Below are positions 25,518 through 34,648 of a stretch of DNA of 64,000 nucleotides, piece after piece. The position numbers and the translations under genes were made by a program. The number at the start of each line of letters is the position of its first letter. The first letter of the stretch is position 1. The stretch comes from Rhizobium ecuadorense (lineage in GTDB: Bacteria > Pseudomonadota > Alphaproteobacteria > Rhizobiales > Rhizobiaceae): NCBI RefSeq assembly GCF_001187535.1, contig NZ_LFIO01001790.1:165340-229339 (forward strand), in the 5' to 3' direction. Under the pieces are notes generated by a model. It was not told the origin of the DNA. It saw only the letters and a program-made list of their open reading frames with translations, and ran no database searches.

Positions 25518-27434
25518 CTACCCCGCAACCCCAACTGCAACCCCGCGCCCCAGCGCCCTGAACACGGTCGAAACAATCCCGGCGCGGTCGAGGCCGGCAT
25601 GGGCGATCATCGCTTCGGGTTTGGCTTGTTCCATCCAGATATCGGGCATGACAAGCGAGCGGATCTTCAGGCCGTTGTCAAGCAGGCCCTCGCTTGAGAG
25701 ATATTGCATCACCTGGCTGCCGAAGCCGCCGACGGAGCCTTCTTCGACGGTGATCACCATCTCGTGGTGGCGGGCGAGCTGGCGGATCAGATCGTGGTCG
25801 AGCGGCTTGGCGAAGCGCGCATCGGCGACCGTCGTCGAAAGCCCGGCGGCATCGAGGTCTTCGGCGGCAAGCAGGCAATCGGCAAGCCGGCTGCCGAAGG
25901 AGAGCAGCGCCACCTTGGTGCCTTCCTTGACGATGCGGCCCTTGCCGATCTGCAGGATTTCGCCGCGCGCCGGCATGTCGACGCCGACCCCTTCGCCGCG
26001 CGGATAACGGAAGGAGATCGGCCCGGCGTCATAGGCGACAGCCGTGCGCACCATGTGCTTGAGTTCGGCCTCGTCGGCCGCCGCCATCACCACGAAGCCG
26101 GGCAGGGTGGTCAGGAAGGCGGTGTCGAAGGAGCCGGCATGGGTCGGTCCGTCGGCGCCGACGAAGCCGGCGCGGTCGATCGGAAAACGCACCGGCAGTC
26201 CCTGGATCGCCACGTCGTGCACGACCTGGTCGTAGGCGCGCTGCAGGAAGGTGGAATAGAGCGCCGCAAACGGCTTGTAGCCTTCCGCCGCAAGGCCGGC
26301 GGCGAAGGTCACGGCATGCTGCTCGGCAATGCCGACATCGAAACAGCGCGACGGAAAGGCGTCGGCGAGCTTGTCGAGGCCGGTTCCGTTCGGCATGGCG
26401 GCGGTGATGCCGACGATCTTGTCGTCGAGGGCGGCTTCCTGCACCAGCGCTTCGGCAAAGACGCTGGTATAGCTCGGCGCATTCGGCTTGACCCTGGCCT
26501 GGGCGCCGGTGATGACGTCGAACTTGTTGACGCCGTGATATTTGTCAGCCGCGGCTTCCGCCGGCGGATAGCCCTTGCCCTTCTGGGTGACGACATGGAT
26601 CAGCACCGGTCCGCGGCCATTATCGCGTACGTTGCGCAGCACCGGCAGCAAATGGTCGAAGGAATGCCCGTCGATCGGCCCGATATGATAGAAGCCCATC
26701 TCCTCGAACATGGTGCCGCCGGTGACGTAGCCGCGCGCATGCTCAACGGCGCGGGTGATCGCCCGGTCGATGTTCTTGCCGAGATAGGCGGTCAGCTTCT
26801 TGCCGAAGTCGCGGAAGCCCATATAGGTGCGACCGGAGGCAAGGCGGGCGAGATAGGCGCTCATCGCCCCTGTCGGCGGCGCGATCGACATGTCGTTGTC
26901 GTTGAGGATGACGATGAGCCGCGCGTCGAGCGCGCCGGCATTGTTCAGCGCCTCATAGGCCATGCCGGCCGACATCGCCCCGTCGCCGATGACGGCGATG
27001 ACGCGTCGGTCGGTCTTGTCGAGATCGGCGGCGATCGCCATGCCGAGGCCGGCCGAGATCGAGGTCGAGGAATGCGCCGCCCCGAAGGGATCATATTCGC
27101 TCTCGGCCCGGCGGGTGAAACCGGACAGCCCGTCTTCCTGGCGCAGCGTGCGGATCCGGTCGCGCCGGCCGGTGAGGATCTTGTGCGGATAACATTGATG
27201 GCCGACATCGAAGATCAGCCGATCGTCGGGCGTGTTGAAAACGTTATGAATGGCGATCGTCAGCTCGACCACGCCGAGACCGGCGCCAAGATGGCCGCCG
27301 GTGCGCGACACCGCATCGATCATTTCGTCCCGGACTTCGCGGGCAAGCTGCGGCAGCTCGCGATCCTCGAGCTTGCGCAGGTCGGCGGGGTAAATGACCT
27401 GGTCGAGCAGGGGGGTCTTCGGCAGTTGTGTCAC
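25518..27434 (-). CDS. dxs: 1-deoxy-D-xylulose-5-phosphate synthase
   Basis: A 638-residue full-length Dxs, the first enzyme of the MEP isoprenoid pathway: condenses pyruvate and glyceraldehyde-3-phosphate using thiamine diphosphate. Seen: RTGGHLGAGLGVVELTIA, the ThDP-binding segment VIGDGAMSAGMAYEALNNAG, transketolase pyrimidine-domain motifs (DVGIAEQHAVTFAAG, RAGFVGADGPTHAG) and a C-terminal transketolase domain (EEGSVGGFGSQV). Length and order match the family. It stands as a single transcription unit bounded by a repeat. Confidence 0.97.
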   Translation of the reverse strand: MTQLPKTPLLDQVIYPADLRKLEDRELPQLAREVRDEMIDAVSRTGGHLGAGLGVVELTIAIHNVFNTPDDRLIFDVGHQCYPHKILTGRRDRIRTLRQEDGLSGFTRRAESEYDPFGAAHSSTSISAGLGMAIAADLDKTDRRVIAVIGDGAMSAGMAYEALNNAGALDARLIVILNDNDMSIAPPTGAMSAYLARLASGRTYMGFRDFGKKLTAYLGKNIDRAITRAVEHARGYVTGGTMFEEMGFYHIGPIDGHSFDHLLPVLRNVRDNGRGPVLIHVVTQKGKGYPPAEAAADKYHGVNKFDVITGAQARVKPNAPSYTSVFAEALVQEAALDDKIVGITAAMPNGTGLDKLADAFPSRCFDVGIAEQHAVTFAAGLAAEGYKPFAALYSTFLQRAYDQVVHDVAIQGLPVRFPIDRAGFVGADGPTHAGSFDTAFLTTLPGFVVMAAADEAELKHMVRTAVAYDAGPISFRYPRGEGVGVDMPARGEILQIGKGRIVKEGTKVALLSFGSRLADCLLAAEDLDAAGLSTTVADARFAKPLDHDLIRQLARHHEMVITVEEGSVGGFGSQVMQYLSSEGLLDNGLKIRSLVMPDIWMEQAKPEAMIAHAGLDRAGIVSTVFRALGRGVAVGVAG

Positions 27435-27525
27435 GGGCGGGCGCTCTTTCTTACTTTTCCTTGTACCGCTTTATTCGATTAGAACGAGGCAAAACAAGTG
27501 GTTTCAGGAACCGAAGGTTTTCACC

Positions 27526-27559
27526 TTAGAGCATGGCGGAAAAATGTGTGAGCGGTTTC
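27526..27559 (-). repeat. Short rhizobial interspersed repeat, reverse copy
   Basis: In reverse complement this 34-base segment resembles 17377-17410, ending ATGCTCTAA. It lies in the 288-base divergent gap between dxs and the phospholipase D-like gene, where I see no other feature. Confidence 0.4.
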
Positions 27560-27722
27560 GGGGCATATCACATTCTATTTCTGTGAGTTGCATTCACCTG
27601 ATCTTGGCCTGCTTCCGCCCTGGTTTTCCACCCCGCCGATCGAAGCGCCAAGCGCCGGCGAGCCGCTTGAATATGACACGGAATGGTAGCAATGTTGGCT
27701 CGCACTGACTTGGGGGCGGGCC

Positions 27723-29699
27723 ATGGGAACGATTGTTGCAGCGCATGCCTATGTGAACAACGAGGTCGCCTTCGTGGCCTGGGACATCGACGCCAAGATC
27801 GACGGATGCCTCGGCTTTGAAGTCGTCCGCGTCTATCTCGACGAGCAGGGAAACGTGTCGAAAAGACCCGATGGCAGCGAGGACCGCGTGACCTGCGCCG
27901 CCTGGGTCGCCTTCAAGGGCCAGCGCAACCCTCACTGGCTGCCGCAGACGACGTCGCTCTGGCCGGTGCAGAAGCTTTCCTGGCGCGACCTGACGCTGCG
28001 CAAGCGGCGCAATGAAATGAAACGGCGGCCGGACGAGGTCCGCGTGCGTTACGAGATCCGTCCGCTCGGCGATCTGAAGCCGGGCATGCAGGCAGCCCCC
28101 GATCCGACGCCTGCGCTGGTCGAGATCAACAAGCGGGATCACAACGGCAAGCCGATCAGGAAGGCCGACGGCAGCTACGAGAAGGTTGCGGTCAAGGCCT
28201 ATGAGGGCGCCCCGCGGCCGCTCGGTTATCTCGGGCCGGCCGTCTCCACCAACCCGGTCCATGTGACGCGCAAGCGCGGCCAGTTCGAGTCGACCTTCAC
28301 CAACGGCATTCTCGCCGCGCAGTGGCTGCGCAACGTCCTGCTCGAGGACGGCGTGAAACAGCCGAACGAGCTGATCGACATGATTTCCAATCCTGAAAAC
28401 GGCATCCGCAAATATCTGGCCGGCGATGTCATTCCGATGCTCAGGGAATTCATGAATGCGCCAGGCCGCTTCCTTGTCGCCCTCTACGAACTGGAGGACG
28501 AGGAGCTGCTGGCGCTGCTGATTGCCAACAAGGAGAAGCTGCGCATCATCCTTGCCAATACCGGAAAGGTCGGGGACGATTGGGATGTGCGCAATGAGCA
28601 TGCACGCCAGGCGCTGATCGATGCCGGCGTCGAGATTCACCACCGGATGTTCAACAATTCGAGCCAGATCGGCCACAACAAATTCGTCGTGCACATACCG
28701 CCGGATGGCGCTCCGCGCAGCGTCTTCACCGGCAGCACCAACTGGACGGCGACCGGACTGGCCGGCCAGTCCAACAACGCCTTGATTGTCCGCAACGATG
28801 CGGTTGCCGCGGCCTATGTCGCCTATTGGGAGCGGATGCTGGAAGACAATGCGACGCTGGAGGCGCCCGTCGAATTCGATGACGGCATGCCCGACAACCA
28901 GCAGAGCAAGAAATTCCGGCGCTCGAACGAGACACCTTCCATCGTCTCGGCCGGCAACGGCGCTTCACTCGAAGCCTGGTTCTCGCCGAACATGCAGAGC
29001 CGCAGAAAAGGCAAGGCAATTCCGCCCGATCTTCGTGAAGTCTACCGCCTGATGCGCCGTGCCGAGCACGCGGTGCTGTTTCTGGCCTTCTATCCCGGCC
29101 AGTCGGGCAGGGATTGCATTGTCGGCGAGGCGATCGATATCGGCCTCAAGGATCAGAAGCTGATCATCACCGGCGCCGTTTCAAGCGCCCAGGCCATGCC
29201 CAACTACGTCGCCGGCAAGGAGAACGATCCCGACGATGAGGACGACGATACCGACGCTATCTCGCCCCATACGTTCGACGAGGCCAATGTCTCGATCGTC
29301 CGGGCCTCGCGCATTGACGACCGCCAGCTGCTGGCGGATTTCGGCGCCGAAGAACTGACGGCCAAGAAGGTCGGCGCCATCATTCACGACAAGGTGCTGG
29401 TGATCGATCCCCTGTCGGACGAATGCGTCGTCGTCCTCGGCAGCCACAATCTCGGCTTCAAGGCCTCCTACGCCAATGACGAAAACATGCTGATCGTCAA
29501 AGGCGACCGTGCGCTTGCCGAGGCCTATTCCGTCCATATCCTCGACGTCTATGACCACTATCGCTTCCGCGCCGTCGAGGCGGAATTGAAGCGCCAGGGC
29601 AAGAAGGGCTGGTCGGGCTTTCTCAACGTCGACGACAGCTGGCAGGACGGCTACGTGAACCGCACCAAGGGCGCGCTGACGCGGTATTTCGCGGGTTGA
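27723..29699 (+). CDS. Phospholipase D-like protein with two HKD motifs
   Basis: A 658-residue protein with two PLD catalytic motifs, GHNKFVVHIP...FTGSTNWT (about residues 318-345) and IIHDKVLVID...LGSHNLG (about 557-580), as in two-domain PLD enzymes where both histidines form one active site. Substrate could be phospholipid or nucleic acid. The N-terminal 220 residues hold no domain I recognise and include a basic patch (LRKRRNEMKRRP); an acidic insertion (NDPDDEDDDTD) precedes the second motif. No signal peptide, so probably cytoplasmic. No toxin-immunity or secretion partner is adjacent. Confidence 0.85.
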   Translation: MGTIVAAHAYVNNEVAFVAWDIDAKIDGCLGFEVVRVYLDEQGNVSKRPDGSEDRVTCAAWVAFKGQRNPHWLPQTTSLWPVQKLSWRDLTLRKRRNEMKRRPDEVRVRYEIRPLGDLKPGMQAAPDPTPALVEINKRDHNGKPIRKADGSYEKVAVKAYEGAPRPLGYLGPAVSTNPVHVTRKRGQFESTFTNGILAAQWLRNVLLEDGVKQPNELIDMISNPENGIRKYLAGDVIPMLREFMNAPGRFLVALYELEDEELLALLIANKEKLRIILANTGKVGDDWDVRNEHARQALIDAGVEIHHRMFNNSSQIGHNKFVVHIPPDGAPRSVFTGSTNWTATGLAGQSNNALIVRNDAVAAAYVAYWERMLEDNATLEAPVEFDDGMPDNQQSKKFRRSNETPSIVSAGNGASLEAWFSPNMQSRRKGKAIPPDLREVYRLMRRAEHAVLFLAFYPGQSGRDCIVGEAIDIGLKDQKLIITGAVSSAQAMPNYVAGKENDPDDEDDDTDAISPHTFDEANVSIVRASRIDDRQLLADFGAEELTAKKVGAIIHDKVLVIDPLSDECVVVLGSHNLGFKASYANDENMLIVKGDRALAEAYSVHILDVYDHYRFRAVEAELKRQGKKGWSGFLNVDDSWQDGYVNRTKGALTRYFAG

Positions 29700-29718
29700 G
29701 AATCCGCAGCCAGTCGTC

Positions 29719-29735
29719 GGCGGCGCATCGCCGCC
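29719..29735. terminator. Possible bidirectional hairpin between PLD-like and pirin genes
   Basis: The stem GGCGGCG / CGCCGCC with a CAT loop lies in the 40-base gap between two convergent stops. No T-run follows on either strand, so termination activity is only suggested by position. Confidence 0.4.
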
Positions 29736-29739
29736 GCCG

Positions 29740-30663
29740 TCACCCTTCCGGCAAAGGCACGAATTCCTCTTCGTCGCCGGGAACGATATCGAAACGGCCG
29801 CTGCGCCATTCCTCCTTGGCCTTTTCGATCCGCTCCTTCGAGGAGGAAACGAAATTCCACCAGATATAGCGTTTCGAATTCAGCGCCGCGCCGCCGAACA
29901 GCATCAGGTGACAGCCGTCGGTCCCGGCTTCCAGCGTGATCGGATCGCCCGGCCGGAAGACCAGCAGCTGGTCGGCGGCGAAACGGTCGCCCGAGATGAC
30001 GACCTCGCCTGACAGTACGTAGACGGCGCGTTCTTCATGCGCCGCGCCGAAGGGAAACTTTGCGCCCGTCTGCAGGCTCAGATCGACATAGAGCGTGTCG
30101 GAGAAAACCCCGACCGGCGATGTCATGCCTTCGAACGAGCCGATGACGACGCGCCCGCGCACGCCTGGCGTCTCGATCAGCGGCATGTCGGACTTTTCCG
30201 TATGGGCGAAGGAGGGATCGATCTCCTCCTTGTCGTCGGGCAGCGCCAGCCAGGTCTGCAGCCCCGACATCAGCAGCGGATGGCCGCGCAGATTGTCGGG
30301 CGTGCGTTCCGAATGCACGATGCCGCGGCCTGCCGTCATCAGGTTGATATCGCCGGGACGGATGACCTTTTCGGTGCCGAGGCTGTCGCGATGGCGGATC
30401 TCGCCGTCGAAGAGATAGGTGACCGTCGACAGCCCGATATGCGGATGCGGCTTCACATCGAGCGCCTCGTTGGGCTTCAGGATCGCCGGCCCCATGCGGT
30501 CGAAGAAGATGAACGGCCCGACGAGGCGCCGCTGCCGCGTCGGCAGCGCTCGCCGCACCTGAAACCCGCCGATATCGCTGGTGCGCGGAATGATCAGATT
30601 CTCGATCGCATCACAGGCGAAAGCATCGCCGGGCAGGGGATCTTTACCGGGAAAAAAGGACAT
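29740..30663 (-). CDS. Pirin family protein
   Basis: A 307-residue bicupin of the pirin family: metal-binding HPHIGLSTVTYLFDGEIRHRD and GDINLMTAGRGIVHSER in the N-terminal cupin, then a C-terminal pirin domain. Bacterial pirins are iron cupins, some with quercetinase activity or roles in redox regulation; which applies here is unknown. It ends 40 bases from the PLD-like stop (convergent). An SDR gene lies 84 bases upstream on the same strand. Confidence 0.9.
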   Translation of the reverse strand: MSFFPGKDPLPGDAFACDAIENLIIPRTSDIGGFQVRRALPTRQRRLVGPFIFFDRMGPAILKPNEALDVKPHPHIGLSTVTYLFDGEIRHRDSLGTEKVIRPGDINLMTAGRGIVHSERTPDNLRGHPLLMSGLQTWLALPDDKEEIDPSFAHTEKSDMPLIETPGVRGRVVIGSFEGMTSPVGVFSDTLYVDLSLQTGAKFPFGAAHEERAVYVLSGEVVISGDRFAADQLLVFRPGDPITLEAGTDGCHLMLFGGAALNSKRYIWWNFVSSSKERIEKAKEEWRSGRFDIVPGDEEEFVPLPEG

Positions 30664-30747
30664 GGCGGCTCTCCGATCGCTAGGGTGTGGGCTAGAGATA
30701 GTGCCTGAAGCGCCGCGCGTCCAATCGGGCGCTGAGCCCGCTCTATC

Positions 30748-31515
30748 TCAGATCGCCGTAAAACCATTGTCGACGAAGAGATGGGCGCCGTTGACGAAGT
30801 TCGATTCGTCGCTGGCGAGGTAAAGCGCGGCCCGGGCCACGTCTTCGGGCTCGCCGATCCGCCCCTGCTGCGCGGCGATGGCGGCATCCGAGACATCGAC
30901 GCCGAGCGCCTGCAGGTCGGCGACCTCGCGCAACCCGTGCGGCGTGCGGATGAAGCCGGGGCAGACGGCGTTGCAGCGGATGTTGCGGTCGCGGAATTCC
31001 ACCGCGATCGCCCGGGCAAACATATGCACGGCGCCCTTGGTCGTGTCGTAAAGCACTTCCATCGGCGTGGCGGCGACCGCCGAGATCGACGAGGTGCAGA
31101 CGATCGATCCGCCGCCGGCCGCAATCATCTTCGGCAGCACCGCCCTGGTCATCAGGAACATCGAGCGCACATTGACCGCATGCAGCCAGTCCCACTCCTG
31201 CAGCGTCGTTTCCAGGAAGGGTTTGATGACGATGGTGCCGGCATGGTTGAAGAGCACGGTCACCGCGCCGTAGCGTTCCTCGACGCCCGCGACGGCGGCA
31301 TTGACGGCGGCCTCCTCGGAGACATCGGCCGTCCAATAATCGGCCTCGCCGCCGGCATCACGGATCTGTTTGACGGTCTCGGCTGCCGCCTCTCCATTGC
31401 GGTCGATGATCGCGACGCGCGCGCCTTCCGCCGCAAAAAGCTTCGAGGCGGCCCCGCCCATGCCGGTCGCGCCGCCCGAGATGATAGCGACCTTGCCCTT
31501 CAATCTGTCCGTCAT
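30748..31515 (-). CDS. SDR family NAD(P)-dependent oxidoreductase
   Basis: A 255-residue classical short-chain dehydrogenase: cofactor loop SGGATGMGG, FNHAGT in place of the usual NNAG, catalytic Ser region CTSSISAVAATP and YDTTK (Y-x3-K). Substrate unknown. The downstream pirin gene on the same strand may be co-transcribed. Confidence 0.9.
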   Translation of the reverse strand: MTDRLKGKVAIISGGATGMGGAASKLFAAEGARVAIIDRNGEAAAETVKQIRDAGGEADYWTADVSEEAAVNAAVAGVEERYGAVTVLFNHAGTIVIKPFLETTLQEWDWLHAVNVRSMFLMTRAVLPKMIAAGGGSIVCTSSISAVAATPMEVLYDTTKGAVHMFARAIAVEFRDRNIRCNAVCPGFIRTPHGLREVADLQALGVDVSDAAIAAQQGRIGEPEDVARAALYLASDESNFVNGAHLFVDNGFTAI

Positions 31516-31597
31516 TGGTGAGTCCCCTCAAGATTCTGGAAGGGGATCATAGATCGGTCGCAAGCCGATCGCCAAGCGCCCCGGCAGCGGTTTCGCC

Positions 31598-31849
31598 TCA
31601 GGCGCCGTCGAGCGGTTCGACGGCCTGCGGCTTGCCGGCGCGGTCGAGTCGGATCTTCTCGATGCGGTTCTCGGCGGCCGAAAGCAGCGTCTCGCAATGT
31701 TTCTTCAGCGCTTCGCCGCGCTCATAGATCTCGATCGATTCATCTAGCGCCACGTCGCCGCGTTCCAGCCGGGCAACAATGCTTTCGAGTTCGGCCACCG
31801 CCTTTTCGAAGGAAAGGCCCGATACCTCAGGCTTGGCGCTGTCAGTCAT
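31598..31849 (-). CDS. xseB: Exodeoxyribonuclease VII small subunit
   Basis: An 83-residue XseB: LSFEKAVAELESIVARLERG and LDESIEIYERGEALKKHCE form the conserved two-helix unit that assembles on XseA, giving the ExoVII single-strand exonuclease. Start at 31849 with GAAGGG upstream, two bases after the stop of the histone-deacetylase-like gene; an in-frame TTG at 31855 is less likely. The large subunit is not in the window. Confidence 0.92.
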   Translation of the reverse strand: MTDSAKPEVSGLSFEKAVAELESIVARLERGDVALDESIEIYERGEALKKHCETLLSAAENRIEKIRLDRAGKPQAVEPLDGA

Positions 31850-31851
31850 TC

Positions 31852-32787
31852 TCAACCCTTCATCATTCGCAGAATATGCATGCCTGCCGATTCGGCGAGG
31901 CCTTCGAGATCATAACCGCCTTCGAGCAGGCTGACGACCCGGTTCTTCGCGTACCGATCGGCGAGCTCCAGGACCCGCCCGGTCGCCCAGTCGAAATCCT
32001 CGCCCGTCAGGTTGATCTGCGCCAGCGGATCGCGGTGATGGGCGTCGAAGCCGGCGGAGATGATGACGAGATCCGGCCGGAAATCGGCAACGGCCGGCAG
32101 CACGCGCGATTTGAACGCCTCGCGGAAATGGTCGCTGCCGACATTCGGCGATAGCGGCGCATTGACGATGGTATTGTGTTTGCCCTTCTCGTCCTTGGCG
32201 CCGCTGCCGGGATAAAGCGGCATCTGATGCGTCGAACAGAACAGCACCGAGGGGTCGTCCCAGAAGATATCCTGGGTGCCGTTGCCGTGGTGCACGTCCC
32301 AGTCGATGATGGCGACGCGCTCGGCGCCATGTCTTTTCTGCGCGTGGCGGGCGGCGATCGCCGCATTGTTGAAGAAGCAGAAGCCCATCGCCGTCATCTT
32401 CTCGGCATGGTGCCCCGGTGGGCGGGCGGCGACGAAGACATTGTCGGCGGCACCGGAAAAGACGTCGTCCACCGCCGCCATCGCTCCGCCGATGCCGGTC
32501 AGCGCCGCCTGCAGGCTTTTGACGCTGGCATAGGTATCCGCTTCGAGCTGGTTGATCCGATCCTCCTCGTCGGGGATCTCACGCATGACGGCTTTGAGAT
32601 GTTCTTCCGGATGCGCAAGCAGCACCGCATCCTCGCTTGCCTCAGGCGCCTGCCGGCGCTCCAGCCGCTCGAAATTCGGATGTTCGAGCGCGACATTGAT
32701 GGCGCGGATCCTGTCCGATCGCTCCGGATGGCCGGCGGGCGTCACATGTTCCAGGAAGATCGGATGTTCATAAAGACGGGTGCTCAT
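31852..32787 (-). CDS. Histone deacetylase family protein (acetylpolyamine/acetoin-hydrolase-like)
   Basis: A 311-residue zinc amidohydrolase of the HDAC superfamily. Key residues are visible: RPPGHHAE (charge-relay histidines), DWDVHHGNGTQ (zinc Asp and His), SAGFDAHHRDP (second zinc Asp) and a C-terminal EGGYDLEGLAESA. Bacterial members deacetylate polyamines or act on other acyl amides; substrate undetermined. It is tightly linked with xseB, an arrangement I recall from other Rhizobiales. Confidence 0.9.
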   Translation of the reverse strand: MSTRLYEHPIFLEHVTPAGHPERSDRIRAINVALEHPNFERLERRQAPEASEDAVLLAHPEEHLKAVMREIPDEEDRINQLEADTYASVKSLQAALTGIGGAMAAVDDVFSGAADNVFVAARPPGHHAEKMTAMGFCFFNNAAIAARHAQKRHGAERVAIIDWDVHHGNGTQDIFWDDPSVLFCSTHQMPLYPGSGAKDEKGKHNTIVNAPLSPNVGSDHFREAFKSRVLPAVADFRPDLVIISAGFDAHHRDPLAQINLTGEDFDWATGRVLELADRYAKNRVVSLLEGGYDLEGLAESAGMHILRMMKG

Positions 32788-32976
32788 GGAGACACTCTAT
32801 CGGTCGCTTATGTCATGTTCCACAGCAGATGGGGCATCGCCTGACGATTTCAACAAGCGCGCCTGCCGCACCATCTCGCCGCCGGCGTCATTATAAATTC
32901 CTGTCATCTCAGCCGTTTACTTCGAAAAACCCCGTGCTACTCTCATGGACGGGGAATTTTGTAGGCAGAGTTGTTG

Positions 32977-33378
32977 ATGAGTCAGTCTAAACGCCCGGGT
33001 GTGACGGAAATACATGTGCCGTTTCGCGATGTCGATATGACCGGCCGGATGTTCCTGGCCTCCTATATTTCTTATGCCGAATCCGTCATTGCAAGCTTCT
33101 GGTCGTCGCGGCCCGAGGTCGAGGACGAACCCGTCTACAGCGCCAGCAAGATTACCTGCGTTCTCCACCGCCCGCTGCATTACGACGAGCCGGCCCTTTT
33201 TACCGCGGCCGTCGACAAGATCGGCGTGCGCTCCATCGGCTTCATCGTCTCGATCGATACGGGAGAGGAACGCGCCGCCGAGGTGGAGATCATCTGGCAG
33301 GCCCGCGCTCGCGAGGATCAGCAGCCGGTGTCTTTGCCGGAGGAGACGCGGGACTGGCTCTATGGGTTTCTGGATTAA
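32977..33378 (+). CDS. Acyl-CoA thioesterase family (hot-dog fold) protein
   Basis: A 133-residue hot-dog-fold protein: VPFRDVDMTGRMFLASYISYAE matches the 4-hydroxybenzoyl-CoA-type thioesterase helix with the catalytic Asp, followed by HRPLHYDEPALFTAAVDKIG. It probably hydrolyses an acyl-CoA. The ATG at 32977 is preferred over the TTG at 32971. Divergent from the HDAC-xseB operon, and 125 bases upstream of the LuxR regulator. Confidence 0.8.
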   Translation: MSQSKRPGVTEIHVPFRDVDMTGRMFLASYISYAESVIASFWSSRPEVEDEPVYSASKITCVLHRPLHYDEPALFTAAVDKIGVRSIGFIVSIDTGEERAAEVEIIWQARAREDQQPVSLPEETRDWLYGFLD

Positions 33379-33503
33379 AGCCTGTCATCAGGACGCGTGC
33401 GGCAGTTTCATCCGAAATCGACGTGTGAATTCCATTGCATTTCCGAATTCAACCCTATTGATTATTCGAAGATGCTTTTATTCGCCGATGTTGAAAATCG
33501 ATC

Positions 33504-34607
33504 ATGGTTCACTCGACTGACGTCTCATCTCATTTGACGGATTTGATTTACGGGAGCCTCTTCGGCGAGTGCAGCTGGCAGGATTTCCTGGATCGGGTTG
33601 CACAGACGTCGCCGGGCGGCAAGGCCGCACTGCATTACCACGATCTGAGCGCGTCCGTTGCCCATGTTCCCTTCATGTCGGGCTTCTCGCAGGCCGAGGT
33701 CGACCAGTTCAGCAGCCACTTTGCCGCGGTCAATCCGTGGATTCCGAGATTGAGCCTGGTGCCCGTCGGCCAGGGCCTGTGCGGGGACGAGATCTTTCCG
33801 CGGGAAGAGCTGCTCAAATCGGAATTTTACAATGACTGGCTGAAGTCGCAGGCCGGATGCGAGACGAGTGTCGGTGTTTCCATCATTCGGGAGGAAAGCC
33901 GCACCTTCATCCTGTCGACCTCGACGTCTTCGGCGGACCCCGATCTCAACAGAGAGGCGGCCGCGCGGTACACGATCCTGGCGCCGCATCTGAAGAGGGC
34001 GTTCGATTTCATTCGCAAGCGCGATCTGTTCGCGCCGCACGAACACGCATCCCAGACCCTGTTCGACAGCATCGGGGTCGGCTTGATCTATGTTTCGGAG
34101 CAAGGGAAAGTTCGTCGCTGCAATAAAAGCGCGGCCGCCTTGATGGAAGCCGGCTTGCCGGTGCGGATCACCGCTGATGGCAAGCTTGGACTTCAATGCC
34201 AGAAGTCCGCCGCCGTTCTCGAATTCCTGACCTCCCGAAACGGTGCGCAGACAAAACCGCACACGGCGATCGTCAAGGGCCGGAACCAGGATAACTACCG
34301 CCTCACACTCGTCCGGCTTCAGTCCGATGCGTTCACGGAGTTCCTGGAGGGGCCGACCGTGGCCGTGATTGCCGAGCCGATGATGGCGAGCCCCCTCGCT
34401 GAGCGGCGCGATCTGCTGATGCAGCTCTACAGACTGACCGCAACCGAAGTCCGGATCGCATCGAGCATCGCATCGGGCCATTCCGCCAGGGAAGTGGCCG
34501 TCGCCGACGACATCAGCTACGAGACGGTCAGAACCCACCTCAGAAACATCTATTCCAAGCTCGGGGTCAACTCCCAGGCTGGCCTGGTGTCGCTGCTGAT
34601 GCGCTGA
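33504..34607 (+). CDS. LuxR-family helix-turn-helix transcriptional regulator
   Basis: A 367-residue protein with a C-terminal LuxR-type DNA-binding domain (LTATEVRIASSIASGHSAREV then SYETVRTHLRNIYSKLGV, about residues 305-365). The long N-terminal part looks like a PAS-like sensory region (FDSIGVGLIYVSEQGKVRRCN near 190-210). It has no receiver Asp pattern and no autoinducer-binding signature I recognise, so it is not a typical quorum-sensing LuxR. Target genes unknown; the 2H phosphoesterase and ectoine synthase genes converge on it. Confidence 0.85.
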   Translation: MVHSTDVSSHLTDLIYGSLFGECSWQDFLDRVAQTSPGGKAALHYHDLSASVAHVPFMSGFSQAEVDQFSSHFAAVNPWIPRLSLVPVGQGLCGDEIFPREELLKSEFYNDWLKSQAGCETSVGVSIIREESRTFILSTSTSSADPDLNREAAARYTILAPHLKRAFDFIRKRDLFAPHEHASQTLFDSIGVGLIYVSEQGKVRRCNKSAAALMEAGLPVRITADGKLGLQCQKSAAVLEFLTSRNGAQTKPHTAIVKGRNQDNYRLTLVRLQSDAFTEFLEGPTVAVIAEPMMASPLAERRDLLMQLYRLTATEVRIASSIASGHSAREVAVADDISYETVRTHLRNIYSKLGVNSQAGLVSLLMR

Positions 34608-34648
34608 AACGGCATCAGCCAGCAGAGCGGTTCGGCCGGCCGAAGTTG

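Noticed and set aside
25704..27482. 592-codon plus-strand frame opposite dxs
   Set aside because: dxs is certain on the other strand; the frame is a codon-bias shadow.
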